From positions 1-12,025 of the forward strand of contig JAJYJR010000113.1 in NCBI GenBank assembly GCA_021789355.1: DNA of 12,025 nucleotides, in the 5' to 3' direction. Numbering within the stretch: position 1 is the first letter of the stretch; every line of letters begins with the position of its first letter. The notes below the pieces were generated by a model, which had not been told where the DNA came from, did no database searches, and worked only from the letters and a program-made list of their open reading frames with translations. The position numbers and the translations under genes were made by a program. The stretch comes from Chloroflexota bacterium (lineage in GTDB: Bacteria > Chloroflexota > Limnocylindria > Limnocylindrales > CSP1-4). This document shows, piece after piece, positions 1 through 6,420 of the stretch.

Positions 1-958
1 TCCAGGATACGGCGGGCAGGGTCCCCGCCTGGGCCGCCGCAAAGTACGCCGACAGGTCGCGGATGTCGGCCATCTGGCCATCGGCGTGCACGTCGCCGAA
101 GCCGGGCAGCACGTTCCAGATCTTGGGCACGCCGCCGTTTGCCTTCCCCTGGTAGGCGCCCTGCGGCGCGGCTCCCTGGTCGAGGTACCAGGACCAGCTG
201 ACGTGGTCCCGGGAGAGCAGGTACGTGAGATCGGTCCAGGCGAAGGGGGTGGGGCTGGCATTGCTGCGGTTCGCCGGGTCCACCGCGCTCGTGCAGCTCA
301 TCGGGTCGGCGGCGTTGGCACAGGTCGCCGACCAGGCCGAGACGAGATACAGGTGGGACGGGAAGCTCCAGGAGTGCACCGCCTCGAACATGTGGTCCTG
401 CAGCACGAAGTCTCGGGCATAGGTCCAGTAGTTGGGGATGTCGGAGCCCGTGTGGTAGCCCATGACGTCGGGCGCGGGAAGGTTGGCGCAGGCGGGGTTG
501 GTGGGATTGGCGCAGCCATGCCGGGCGCGCTCGGCCTGCGCGATGAATCCGTCCATCTTGCCGCCGTTCACGTCGGCCACGCTGTTGACGTCGTTGTGCG
601 GGCCGCCCCCGTTGCGATCTGCGTGATCGGGGTAGGGCTTGACGCACTGTCCGCTGGCGGGATCCGGGACGCACACGGTGGGGACCCCGTTCTGCATGGG
701 GATGCCATCGGCGCCCGGGAACGTGCCGAAGTAGCTGTCGAAGGAGCGGTTCTCCTGGAAGATCACGATGACGTGCCTGATCTTGTGGATGCCGCTCGCG
801 GTGCTGCTGTTCGGGCCCGCCGTCGACGTCGCCGTCCCGCTCGGGGCCGTCGGGTGCGCGGTGGTGGAGGTGGTGCCGCACGAGGCGAGGAGCGGCGCGA
901 GGGCGACGGCCAGCGCCGGAAGCGCAAGGTGCCCGGCGAGACCGGCTCGTCCCCTCAT
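1..958 (-). CDS. Secreted phosphoesterase lipoprotein (phospholipase C / acid phosphatase family), C-terminus beyond left edge
   Basis: The gene starts at ATG 958-956 and stays open for 319 codons to the left edge, so the C-terminus is missing. Residues 1-27 form a lipoprotein signal: basic n-region, Ala/Leu-rich core, lipobox LASC with Cys27. A Thr/Ser/Ala-rich linker follows (about 29-56). The mature domain opens with HVIVIFQENRSFDSYFGTFPG-type sequence (about 62-82), the N-terminal hallmark of the phosphoesterase family of phospholipases C and AcpA-type acid phosphatases; Glu69-Asn70 match the metal-binding Glu-Asn pair. A second block, HSWSFPSHLYLVSAWS (195-210), should carry the nucleophilic Ser, probably Ser196 or a neighbour. 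The protein is inferred to be anchored outside the membrane, releasing phosphate or head groups from phosphoesters. The start is supported by the fit of the signal peptide; no clear Shine-Dalgarno sequence is visible. It is transcribed away from the Kai-like operon. The exact substrate cannot be told. Confidence 0.88.
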   Translation of the reverse strand, partial: MRGRAGLAGHLALPALAVALAPLLASCGTTSTTAHPTAPSGTATSTAGPNSSTASGIHKIRHVIVIFQENRSFDSYFGTFPGADGIPMQNGVPTVCVPDPASGQCVKPYPDHADRNGGGPHNDVNSVADVNGGKMDGFIAQAERARHGCANPTNPACANLPAPDVMGYHTGSDIPNYWTYARDFVLQDHMFEAVHSWSFPSHLYLVSAWSATCANAADPMSCTSAVDPANRSNASPTPFAWTDLTYLLSRDHVSWSWYLDQGAAPQGAYQGKANGGVPKIWNVLPGFGDVHADGQMADIRDLSAYFAAAQAGTLPAVSW

Positions 959-998
959 GGCGCCAGTCTGGCCGAACGAGATGAAGACCGCATCAAGA

Positions 999-1018
999 TC
1001 ACAGAATCCGTGTCACAG
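999..1018. repeat. Direct repeat TCACAG, 14 nt apart, in the divergent intergenic region
   Basis: TCACAG occurs at 999-1004 and again at 1013-1018. It lies 40-60 nt upstream of the phosphoesterase start, where a regulator of that gene could bind; on the minus strand it reads CTGTGA. The 14-nt pitch does not match the 11-nt pitch of a classical Pho box, so no regulator is assigned. Chance occurrence is possible. Confidence 0.25.
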
Positions 1019-1159
1019 AGCCCGTGCCGCGATCACCCCGGCGTGCCCGCGCCTGCGGACCGGTATCCCGCTGGCCGCGGATCGACGGCGCCCTGCTGCA
1101 GGCGATCCTCGACGGCGCCCGTCACTCGGGCACCCCGTGAGCTCCAGGCCGTCTGCCGC

Positions 1160-1191
1160 TTGACCGCGACTGGTAAGGTGAGCGGTAAGGT
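1160..1191 (+). promoter_or_regulatory. Candidate promoter/operator of the Kai-like operon
   Basis: TTGACC at 1160-1165 resembles a sigma-70 type -35 box. The octamer GGTAAGGT occurs at 1172-1179 and 1184-1191, a 12-nt direct repeat. Each copy contains TAAGGT, which fits the TAnnnT form of a -10 box, but TTGACC to the second TAAGGT is 20 nt, longer than ideal. An unusually AT-rich stretch follows (1191-1207). The position, about 30-40 nt before the ribosome binding site of the KaiC gene, suits a promoter. Promoter or repressor/activator site is inference only. Confidence 0.35.
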
Positions 1192-1219
1192 AACAAAATC
1201 AATATCCGGGGCCTCTCTC

Positions 1220-1224
1220 AAGGA
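1220..1224 (+). promoter_or_regulatory. Ribosome binding site supporting the GTG 1234 start of the KaiC-like gene
   Basis: AAGGA lies 9 nt before GTG 1234. It is the reason for choosing this start over in-frame ATG 1303 or GTG 1432, neither of which has a comparable site. Confidence 0.45.
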
Positions 1225-1233
1225 TAAGCCGAC

Positions 1234-2847
1234 GTGACGATCGAGAGGGACGACCAGGTTGTCGGGATCGGCCATGCGGCGAACCTGGCAGCGCCACTGG
1301 GCATGGGGACTGCCCCGACCGCGGACCAGGGCGACCGCCCGGTCCCCATTCGGTCCGCGACCCTGAACCGCGCTGGGTGGCAAGGTGACGGCCGCGGCCC
1401 GAGCGTCGGTGGCTTCGCCTGGCCCGGGCGAGTGTCCGGACCCCCGCTGCCCAAGACGCCAACCGGTATCCGGGGCCTCGATGAGATCACCGTCGGTGGC
1501 CTGCCCCGCGGCCGCACCACCCTCGTCTGCGGCACCGCCGGTACGGGCAAGACGCTGCTCGGACTCGAGTTCCTGGTGCGGGGCGCGCTGGAGCACGGCG
1601 AGCCGGGCGTGCTCGTGACCTTCGAGGAGTCCGCGGCAAAGGTTGCCGCCAACGTGGCTTCGCTCGGTTTCGATCTCGAGGAACTCCAGCGTCGCCAGCT
1701 GCTCGTGGTGGATTCCTTCCGGGTGGACCCTTCGGAGATCATCGAGACCGGGGAGTTCGACCTCGAGCCGCTGTTCCTGCTCCTCAACGACGGCATCCGC
1801 CGGATCGGCGCCAGGCGCGTCGTGCTCGACACGATCGAGGTGCTCTTTGGCGCCTTCCACGAGACCGCCATCGTCCGCGCCGAGCTCAGCCGCCTGTTCC
1901 GCTGGCTCGAGGAACAGCAGGTCACCGCGATCGTGACCGGCGAACGGGGCGACAACGCGCTCACCCGCACCGGGATCGAGGAGTACGTGTCGGACTGCGT
2001 GATCTCTCTCGATCACCGAGTGCGCGAGGAGATCTCCACGCGCCGACTGCGCATCGTGAAATACCGCGGCTCGGTGCACGGCTCCAACGAGTACCCCTTC
2101 CTGATCTCCGCCAACGGCATCGTCGTCCTGCCTGTCACCTCGGTGGCCCTCGCCTACGACGCCTCCTCGGAACGCGTCTCCACGGGCGTTCCCGATCTCG
2201 ACCACATGTTGAGCGGCGGCGTGTATCGGGGTTCGACCGTGCTCGTGAGCGGGACGGCCGGCACCGGCAAGACGACCTTGGCCGCACACTTCGTCGACGC
2301 GGCATGCGCGCGCGGCGAACGTGCTCTGGTCGTGCAGTTCGAGGAGTCACCAGCCCAGCTGATCCGCAACATGCGCTCGGTGGGCCTCGACCTCGGGCGC
2401 TGGGTGGAGGCCGGCCTGCTCCACGTCTGGGCGGCACGATCGAGTGCGTACGGCCTCGAAGCCCACCTGACGATCCTCTCGGACCTGCTCGATGAGTTCC
2501 ATCCCGCGGTGGTGGCCCTCGATGGGCTCAGCAGCCTCGGTCACGGTGTGGCGGCGTCGCAGGCGACCTCCATGGTGGTGCGCCAGTTCGACCTGCTGAA
2601 GGCTCGTGGGATCAGCACGGTCGCGACCGCGCTGTCGCACGGCGACGAGACGACCACCCTCGATGTGTCGTCCGCGGTCGATACCTGGCTGTGGCTGCGC
2701 AATGTCGGATCGAACGGCGAGCGGAACCGACTGCTGTTCGTGGTGAAGTCGCGCGGCAGCGCCCACTCGAACGCGGTGCGCGAGTTCGTGCTGACCGACG
2801 CAGGTGTCGCCCTGCTCGACCCGTACTCCGGCCCGAGGGCGCCCTGA
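1234..2847 (+). CDS. kaiC: KaiC-like double-domain RecA ATPase/kinase
   Basis: A 537-residue protein with two tandem KaiC domains. CI spans about 72-300: Walker A GTAGTGKT (100-107), FEE with catalytic Glu pair 131-132, KYRG (276-279) matching the inter-subunit Lys/Arg of KaiC. CII spans about 312-530: Walker A GTAGTGKT (340-347), FEE with Glu370-371, KSRG (505-508). In KaiC, CI hydrolyses ATP to set the tempo and CII autophosphorylates on an adjacent Ser-Thr pair. Here VSSAVDTW (478-485) aligns with that site, giving Ser479-Ser480. The protein stops about 15 residues after the FVLTDAG strand, so the A-loop and C-terminal tail used by KaiA are missing. The soluble protein is expected to form hexamers. 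Residues 1-66 are not recognisable KaiC sequence; a start at GTG 1432 would give the more usual beginning (PLPKTPTGIRGLDEI follows it). It is the first gene of an operon with two kaiB homologues, a kinase and an EAL protein. Oscillator versus hourglass/stress function cannot be decided from sequence. Confidence 0.93.
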   Translation: MTIERDDQVVGIGHAANLAAPLGMGTAPTADQGDRPVPIRSATLNRAGWQGDGRGPSVGGFAWPGRVSGPPLPKTPTGIRGLDEITVGGLPRGRTTLVCGTAGTGKTLLGLEFLVRGALEHGEPGVLVTFEESAAKVAANVASLGFDLEELQRRQLLVVDSFRVDPSEIIETGEFDLEPLFLLLNDGIRRIGARRVVLDTIEVLFGAFHETAIVRAELSRLFRWLEEQQVTAIVTGERGDNALTRTGIEEYVSDCVISLDHRVREEISTRRLRIVKYRGSVHGSNEYPFLISANGIVVLPVTSVALAYDASSERVSTGVPDLDHMLSGGVYRGSTVLVSGTAGTGKTTLAAHFVDAACARGERALVVQFEESPAQLIRNMRSVGLDLGRWVEAGLLHVWAARSSAYGLEAHLTILSDLLDEFHPAVVALDGLSSLGHGVAASQATSMVVRQFDLLKARGISTVATALSHGDETTTLDVSSAVDTWLWLRNVGSNGERNRLLFVVKSRGSAHSNAVREFVLTDAGVALLDPYSGPRAP

Positions 2848-2927
2848 TGGGAACGGCTCGCCTGGCCGAGGACGGCGGCCAGGGCCAGCTCTGGCCCGAT
2901 GCGCCGCCGCGGAGGCCCGAACCGTGA
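2847..2927 (+). CDS. Possible 26-residue coupling ORF between kaiC and kaiB1
   Basis: The ATG at 2847 shares its A with the kaiC stop (TGATG), and the TGA at 2925-2927 overlaps the kaiB1 GTG start (GTGA). The ORF therefore bridges the whole kaiC-kaiB1 gap with a 1-nt and a 4-nt overlap. GAGGG (2835-2839) lies 7 nt before the ATG. The peptide (MGTARLAEDGGQGQLWPD...) has no recognised domain, signal or membrane segment. It could be a short translated leader coupling translation, or a chance frame in GC-rich DNA. Confidence 0.35.
   Translation: MGTARLAEDGGQGQLWPDAPPRRPEP
2911..2915 (+). promoter_or_regulatory. Ribosome binding site fixing the GTG start of kaiB1
   Basis: GGAGG lies 8 nt before GTG 2924, a strong Shine-Dalgarno match. 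It rules in favour of this GTG over longer upstream forms of the frame, which would add non-KaiB residues. Confidence 0.65.
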
Positions 2928-3235
2928 CCGATGAGCCCATCGTCGGCGACGAGACCTGGGACCTTCGTCTGTACGTCACCGGACGATCCCCCAAGTGCCT
3001 GCGCGCGGTGGCGAACCTGCGCCAGGTCTGCGAGGAGCACCTGGCTGGACGCTACCGCATCGAGGTGGTGGATCTGCTCGAGGACCCGCGTCTGGCGGCC
3101 GACGACCAGATCTTCGCGGTGCCCACGCTCGTGCGCCGCTTGCCGCCGCCCATCCGCAAGATCGTGGGCGACCTTTCCGACGAGGATCGGGTGCTCGTGG
3201 GCCTGCAGCTCAGGGCGAGCCGGGGTCCCACGTGA
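2924..3235 (+). CDS. kaiB: KaiB-like protein 1 (canonical type)
   Basis: A 103-residue protein that aligns along nearly its whole length with cyanobacterial KaiB: LRLYVTGRSP (14-23) as the first beta strand and loop, IEVVDLLEDPRLA (46-58), AVPTLVRRLPPPIRKIVGD (65-83), then LSDEDRVLVGLQL. The central PTL motif and the PPPIRKIVGDLSD block are close to KaiB consensus. One difference is Gln in GLQL where KaiB normally has Asp (GLDL), in the region that influences KaiB fold switching. KaiB has a thioredoxin-like fold in its KaiC-bound state and binds the CI ring of KaiC; the same role is inferred here. The gene has a strong ribosome binding site and its stop overlaps the next start by 4 nt (GTGA). 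Confidence 0.93.
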   Translation: MTDEPIVGDETWDLRLYVTGRSPKCLRAVANLRQVCEEHLAGRYRIEVVDLLEDPRLAADDQIFAVPTLVRRLPPPIRKIVGDLSDEDRVLVGLQLRASRGPT

Positions 3236-3552
3236 CCGACTCCGCCGATCCACCCCGCTGGTCGCTCGCCCTGTACGTCAACGGAGCGTCGCCGGCCTCG
3301 GCCGGCGCCATCGAGACGGTCCGTCGACTCTGCGACACCGAGCTCGCGGGGCAGGTGGACCTCGAGGTGATCGACGTGCACCTGCAGCCGGCACTCGTCG
3401 TGCGCGACAACGTCATCGCCACGCCCACGCTGGTGAAGCGGCTGCCGGCGCCGCTGCGGCGGCTTGTGGGCAGCCTCGCTGACGCCCATCGCGTCCGTTT
3501 GGGCCTGGACCTCGACCCCCCTGGGCTCGGGGTCCGGGGTGAGCGGCGTTGA
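3232..3552 (+). CDS. KaiB-like protein 2 (divergent paralogue)
   Basis: A 106-residue protein starting at GTG 3232 inside the stop of kaiB1 (GTGA overlap). It aligns with KaiB1 without gaps from LALYVNGASP (12-21) to LGLDL (90-94); by hand about 38 of 84 positions are identical. ATPTLVKRLPAPLRRLVG (63-80) is a clear KaiB signature, and it keeps the GLDL motif that KaiB1 has lost. It diverges in the first helix (SPASAGAIETVRRL) and has SLADAH where KaiB has DLSD. It ends in a short basic tail (VRGERR). Tandem duplication followed by specialisation is the likely origin. It may bind KaiC in a different state, or bind the kinase encoded next, since the cyanobacterial kinase SasA senses KaiC through a KaiB-like domain that the kinase here lacks. 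That role is inference. Confidence 0.88.
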   Translation: MTDSADPPRWSLALYVNGASPASAGAIETVRRLCDTELAGQVDLEVIDVHLQPALVVRDNVIATPTLVKRLPAPLRRLVGSLADAHRVRLGLDLDPPGLGVRGERR

Positions 3553-3582
3553 CCCACGCAGGTAGCGGGGGGGGTTGGTGAG

Positions 3583-6420
3583 GTGCGGCCGGCGGCCGGG
3601 CGGCGGTCGCGTGCGGAACTGGGCCGGCCGGCACCCGGCGACGAGTTCGTGTCGGCCGCCGAGTTCGCCGTACTTCGTGCCCAGCTGCAGGAAGCGCTCG
3701 AGACGATCGACGCGATCCGTGCGGGCGACGTCGACGCGCTTGTCATCGGCCCTCCCGGCGAGGAGCGCCTCTACACCCTGACCAGCGCCGACCGCACCTA
3801 CCGGCTCCTCGTGGACGGCATGAACGAGGGCGCCGCGACCGTCTCCTCGAGCGGTGTGATCCTGTATGGCAATGCCCGCCTCGGGGCCATGGTCGGCCGC
3901 GCGCCGGCCATGCTTGCCGGCACGGATGCCCTGGAGTTGACCAGGGGTGCCGATCGCGCGACGCTCGCGCGGCTCCTCGAGAGCGGGGGCGACGAGCCCG
4001 CCACCGCCGACCTCGAGCTCGCGACGGCGGACGGAGGCCGCCTTCCGGTCCTCGTGTCGGTGAGCTGCGTCGATCTGGACGGGGCCCGTGTTCGGGTCGT
4101 GGTCGCCACCGACATCTCCGTCGTGCGGGAGGCGGAGCGCGAGGTGATGGACGCACATCAGGGCCTCCAGAGGAGCGAAGCGCTCCTGCGTGAGACGCAG
4201 GCCGTCGCCCATGTTGGCGGCTGGGAGCTGGACGTCCTGGATGACAGGCTGCGCTGGACGGACGAGACCTACGTCATCCACGAGACCTCGCCGGCGGAAT
4301 ACAGCCCCACCGTCCCCAGCGCAATCGCGTTCTATGCACCGGAATCGGTCCCCCGCATCAGCGCCGCGGTGCGGGATGCCGTCGAGCACGGCACCCCCTA
4401 CGACCTCGAGCTCGAGCTGATCACCGCCAAGGGCCGTCGGATCTGGGTGCGTGCCACGTGCAGGGCGACGGTGGATGCCCAGGGACGGACGACCAGGCTC
4501 GCGGGTGCGTTCCAGGACATCAGCGAGCGCCGGGCCGCGGATGCCGCGCTCCGCGAGAGCGAGGAGCGGTTCCGCTCGGTCGTCGAGGGCTCTCCCGACG
4601 CCATGTTCCTCACCGGCCTGGACGACCTGCGGATCCGCGCCGTCAACCCGGCCGCCTGTGCTCTCCTCGGGTGCAGCGCCGACGAGCTGATCGGGAAGCA
4701 CATCTCCGAACTGGTGCCGCCCGCCGACGAGGCGACCCAGGCCCGGCGAGCGGATGCCCTGAGGGCCGGACACCTCGTGCGCAGTGAGGTACGCCTGCTG
4801 CGCCCGCACGCCCCCCCGTTCGACGCCGAGATCGCCCACGTCGTGCTCCCCGACGGACGCATCCTGTCCACGGTTCGCGACATCTCCGATCGGAAGCGAG
4901 CCGAGGCCGAGCGGACGCGCCTGCTCGCAGCCATCGAGCACGCCCCCGACCCGCTCCTGCTCGTGGATCCCGACGGGCGCATCGTCTACGCCAACCGCGC
5001 CCTCGAGGTTGTGTCGGGCTACGAGCGCGCGGAGCTCGCGGGCCGTCTCACCCAGATATTCGGCGGTCCGGGGCACACGAGCCTCCCGGTGGAGGTCTGG
5101 CAGGGAATCCTGGCGGGCCGGCCCTGGGCCGGCGAGATCCCGGCCCTGCGGGCCGACGGGAAGACCTACACCCTGGAATGGACGATCGCCGAGGTGCACG
5201 ACGACGCCGGTGCGCCCCTCGGGTTCATCGCGAGCGCCCGCGACCGCTCCGTTGAGAAGGCCCTCCAGGCGCAGCTCGCGCAGTCCCAGCGGCTCGAGGC
5301 GGTGGGCGAACTGGCGGGCGGCATCGCGCACGACTTCAACAACCTGCTCACCGCGATCCGCGGCTATGCCCAACTGATCCAGCGCGGCCTGGGGGCCGAC
5401 GATCCCGCCCGCGCCGACGCCGAGCAGGTCATCGGCGCTGCCGATCGGGCCGCTGCGCTCACCCGCGGCCTGCTCGCCTTCAGCCGGCGCCAGGTCCTCG
5501 CACCGCGCATCGTCGACCCGGCCGAGGTGGTCGACGGCATCGCCCCGCTCCTCCGCCAGCTCCTCGGTGCGCACATCGAGCTCAGCACCGCCGTCACGCC
5601 CGGTGGCGGGCACGTCAGCGTCGACCCCTCCCAGCTCGAGCAGGTGATCGTCAACCTCACGGTGAACGCCCGCGATGCGATGCCCGAGGGCGGGCAGCTC
5701 ATGGTCGAGCTCACGGACGTCGAACTCGACGCCGCGTACGTCGCGACCCATCCCGAGGCGACGGTGGGCCCCCACGTGCAGCTCGCCGTCTCCGACACGG
5801 GGATCGGCATGGACTCTGCGACCCAGGCGCGCATCTTCGAGCCGTTCTTCACCACCAAGGAGACAGGCCGGGGGACGGGCATGGGCCTGGCCACGGTGTA
5901 CGGCATCGTCAAGCAGTCGGGCGGCTCGATCTACGTGTACAGCGAGCCCGGGCACGGCACGACGTTCCGGGTGTACTTCCCGCGCGTCGCAGGCACGGCC
6001 GCCCCGGCCGTGGCGGAGCCCATCGAGCCCCGTCCGTCGGCGGCCGGGTCCGAGACGATGCTGCTCGTGGAGGACGATGCGGCGGTCCGCGGCTTCGCGC
6101 GCCGCACGCTCGAGGCACAGGGGTACGAGGTGCTCGAGGCGGGGAGCGGGGCCGAGGCGCTCGCGCTCGCGGACGCCCATGCGGGAATGATCGATCTGCT
6201 CGTCACCGACGTGGTCATGCCGGGCCTGCAGGGCCACCGGCTCGCCGAGCAGCTGAGGGCCGCCCGACCAGGTCTCCGTGTCCTCTACGTCTCGGGCTTC
6301 ACCGAGAACTCGGTGATTCACCGTGGCGTGGCCGCCGAGGGGATCGCCTTCCTCGCCAAGCCGTTCAGCGCCGAGGCACTGGGGCGAGCGGTGCGCGCCG
6401 CCCTTGATCGTCCGGCATGA
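3583..6420 (+). CDS. Soluble hybrid histidine kinase (4x PAS, HisKA, HATPase, REC)
   Basis: A 945-residue protein with no membrane segment or signal peptide, so a cytosolic sensor. Order: N-terminal helix plus LYTLTSADRTYRLLVDGM segment (about 24-80) leading into PAS1 (to about 180); PAS2 of the PAS_3 type (about 205-315, GGWELD to GAFQDISERR); PAS3 (about 326-438); PAS4 (about 445-558); HisKA with GGIAHDFNNLLTAIRGYAQL, phospho-acceptor His583; HATPase with N-box NLTVNARDAM (691-700), DTGIGMD (738-744) and GRGTGMGLA (762-770); C-terminal REC (about 825-940) with acidic residues 830-832, phospho-acceptor Asp876 (VTDVVMP) and Lys926. All catalytic residues are present. It starts 30 nt after kaiB2; GTG 3583 is the most upstream start, preceded only by a G-run as a poor ribosome site, so GTG 3649 (residue 23) is possible. 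Its stop overlaps the next start (ATGA). It is the inferred reader of KaiC/KaiB state or of redox/ligand signals, passing phosphate to the downstream REC-EAL protein. Confidence 0.93.
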   Translation: MRPAAGRRSRAELGRPAPGDEFVSAAEFAVLRAQLQEALETIDAIRAGDVDALVIGPPGEERLYTLTSADRTYRLLVDGMNEGAATVSSSGVILYGNARLGAMVGRAPAMLAGTDALELTRGADRATLARLLESGGDEPATADLELATADGGRLPVLVSVSCVDLDGARVRVVVATDISVVREAEREVMDAHQGLQRSEALLRETQAVAHVGGWELDVLDDRLRWTDETYVIHETSPAEYSPTVPSAIAFYAPESVPRISAAVRDAVEHGTPYDLELELITAKGRRIWVRATCRATVDAQGRTTRLAGAFQDISERRAADAALRESEERFRSVVEGSPDAMFLTGLDDLRIRAVNPAACALLGCSADELIGKHISELVPPADEATQARRADALRAGHLVRSEVRLLRPHAPPFDAEIAHVVLPDGRILSTVRDISDRKRAEAERTRLLAAIEHAPDPLLLVDPDGRIVYANRALEVVSGYERAELAGRLTQIFGGPGHTSLPVEVWQGILAGRPWAGEIPALRADGKTYTLEWTIAEVHDDAGAPLGFIASARDRSVEKALQAQLAQSQRLEAVGELAGGIAHDFNNLLTAIRGYAQLIQRGLGADDPARADAEQVIGAADRAAALTRGLLAFSRRQVLAPRIVDPAEVVDGIAPLLRQLLGAHIELSTAVTPGGGHVSVDPSQLEQVIVNLTVNARDAMPEGGQLMVELTDVELDAAYVATHPEATVGPHVQLAVSDTGIGMDSATQARIFEPFFTTKETGRGTGMGLATVYGIVKQSGGSIYVYSEPGHGTTFRVYFPRVAGTAAPAVAEPIEPRPSAAGSETMLLVEDDAAVRGFARRTLEAQGYEVLEAGSGAEALALADAHAGMIDLLVTDVVMPGLQGHRLAEQLRAARPGLRVLYVSGFTENSVIHRGVAAEGIAFLAKPFSAEALGRAVRAALDRPA

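Noticed and set aside
972..995. Possible Pho box upstream of the phosphoesterase (TTCATC and TTCGGC on the minus strand)
   Set aside because: The two halves are 9 nt apart rather than 11, and the second deviates from the consensus.
1081..1140. Coding-like stretch in the intergenic gap (IDGALLQAILDGARHSG, then a stop) with a repeated TCGACGGCGCC 27 nt apart
   Set aside because: Too short, no start or homology recognised. It may be a gene remnant, but chance in GC-rich DNA explains it equally well.
86..1237. A 383-codon open frame on the plus strand
   Set aside because: Antisense to the phosphoesterase, which has a signal peptide and family motifs; it then runs through the intergenic gap into kaiC.
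1033..2289. A 418-codon open frame on the minus strand
   Set aside because: Antisense to kaiC, which is unmistakable on the plus strand.
3507..3535. Inverted repeat GACCCC/GGGGTC at the end of kaiB2
   Set aside because: It lies inside the coding region, has no T-run, and such GC-rich 6-bp stems are common here, so an attenuator cannot be claimed.
3052..6321. A 1089-codon open frame on the minus strand
   Set aside because: It lies antisense to kaiB and the histidine kinase, whose domains and catalytic motifs are clear. Its His/Gly/Arg/Asp/Val-rich composition is typical of antisense frames in GC-rich coding DNA.
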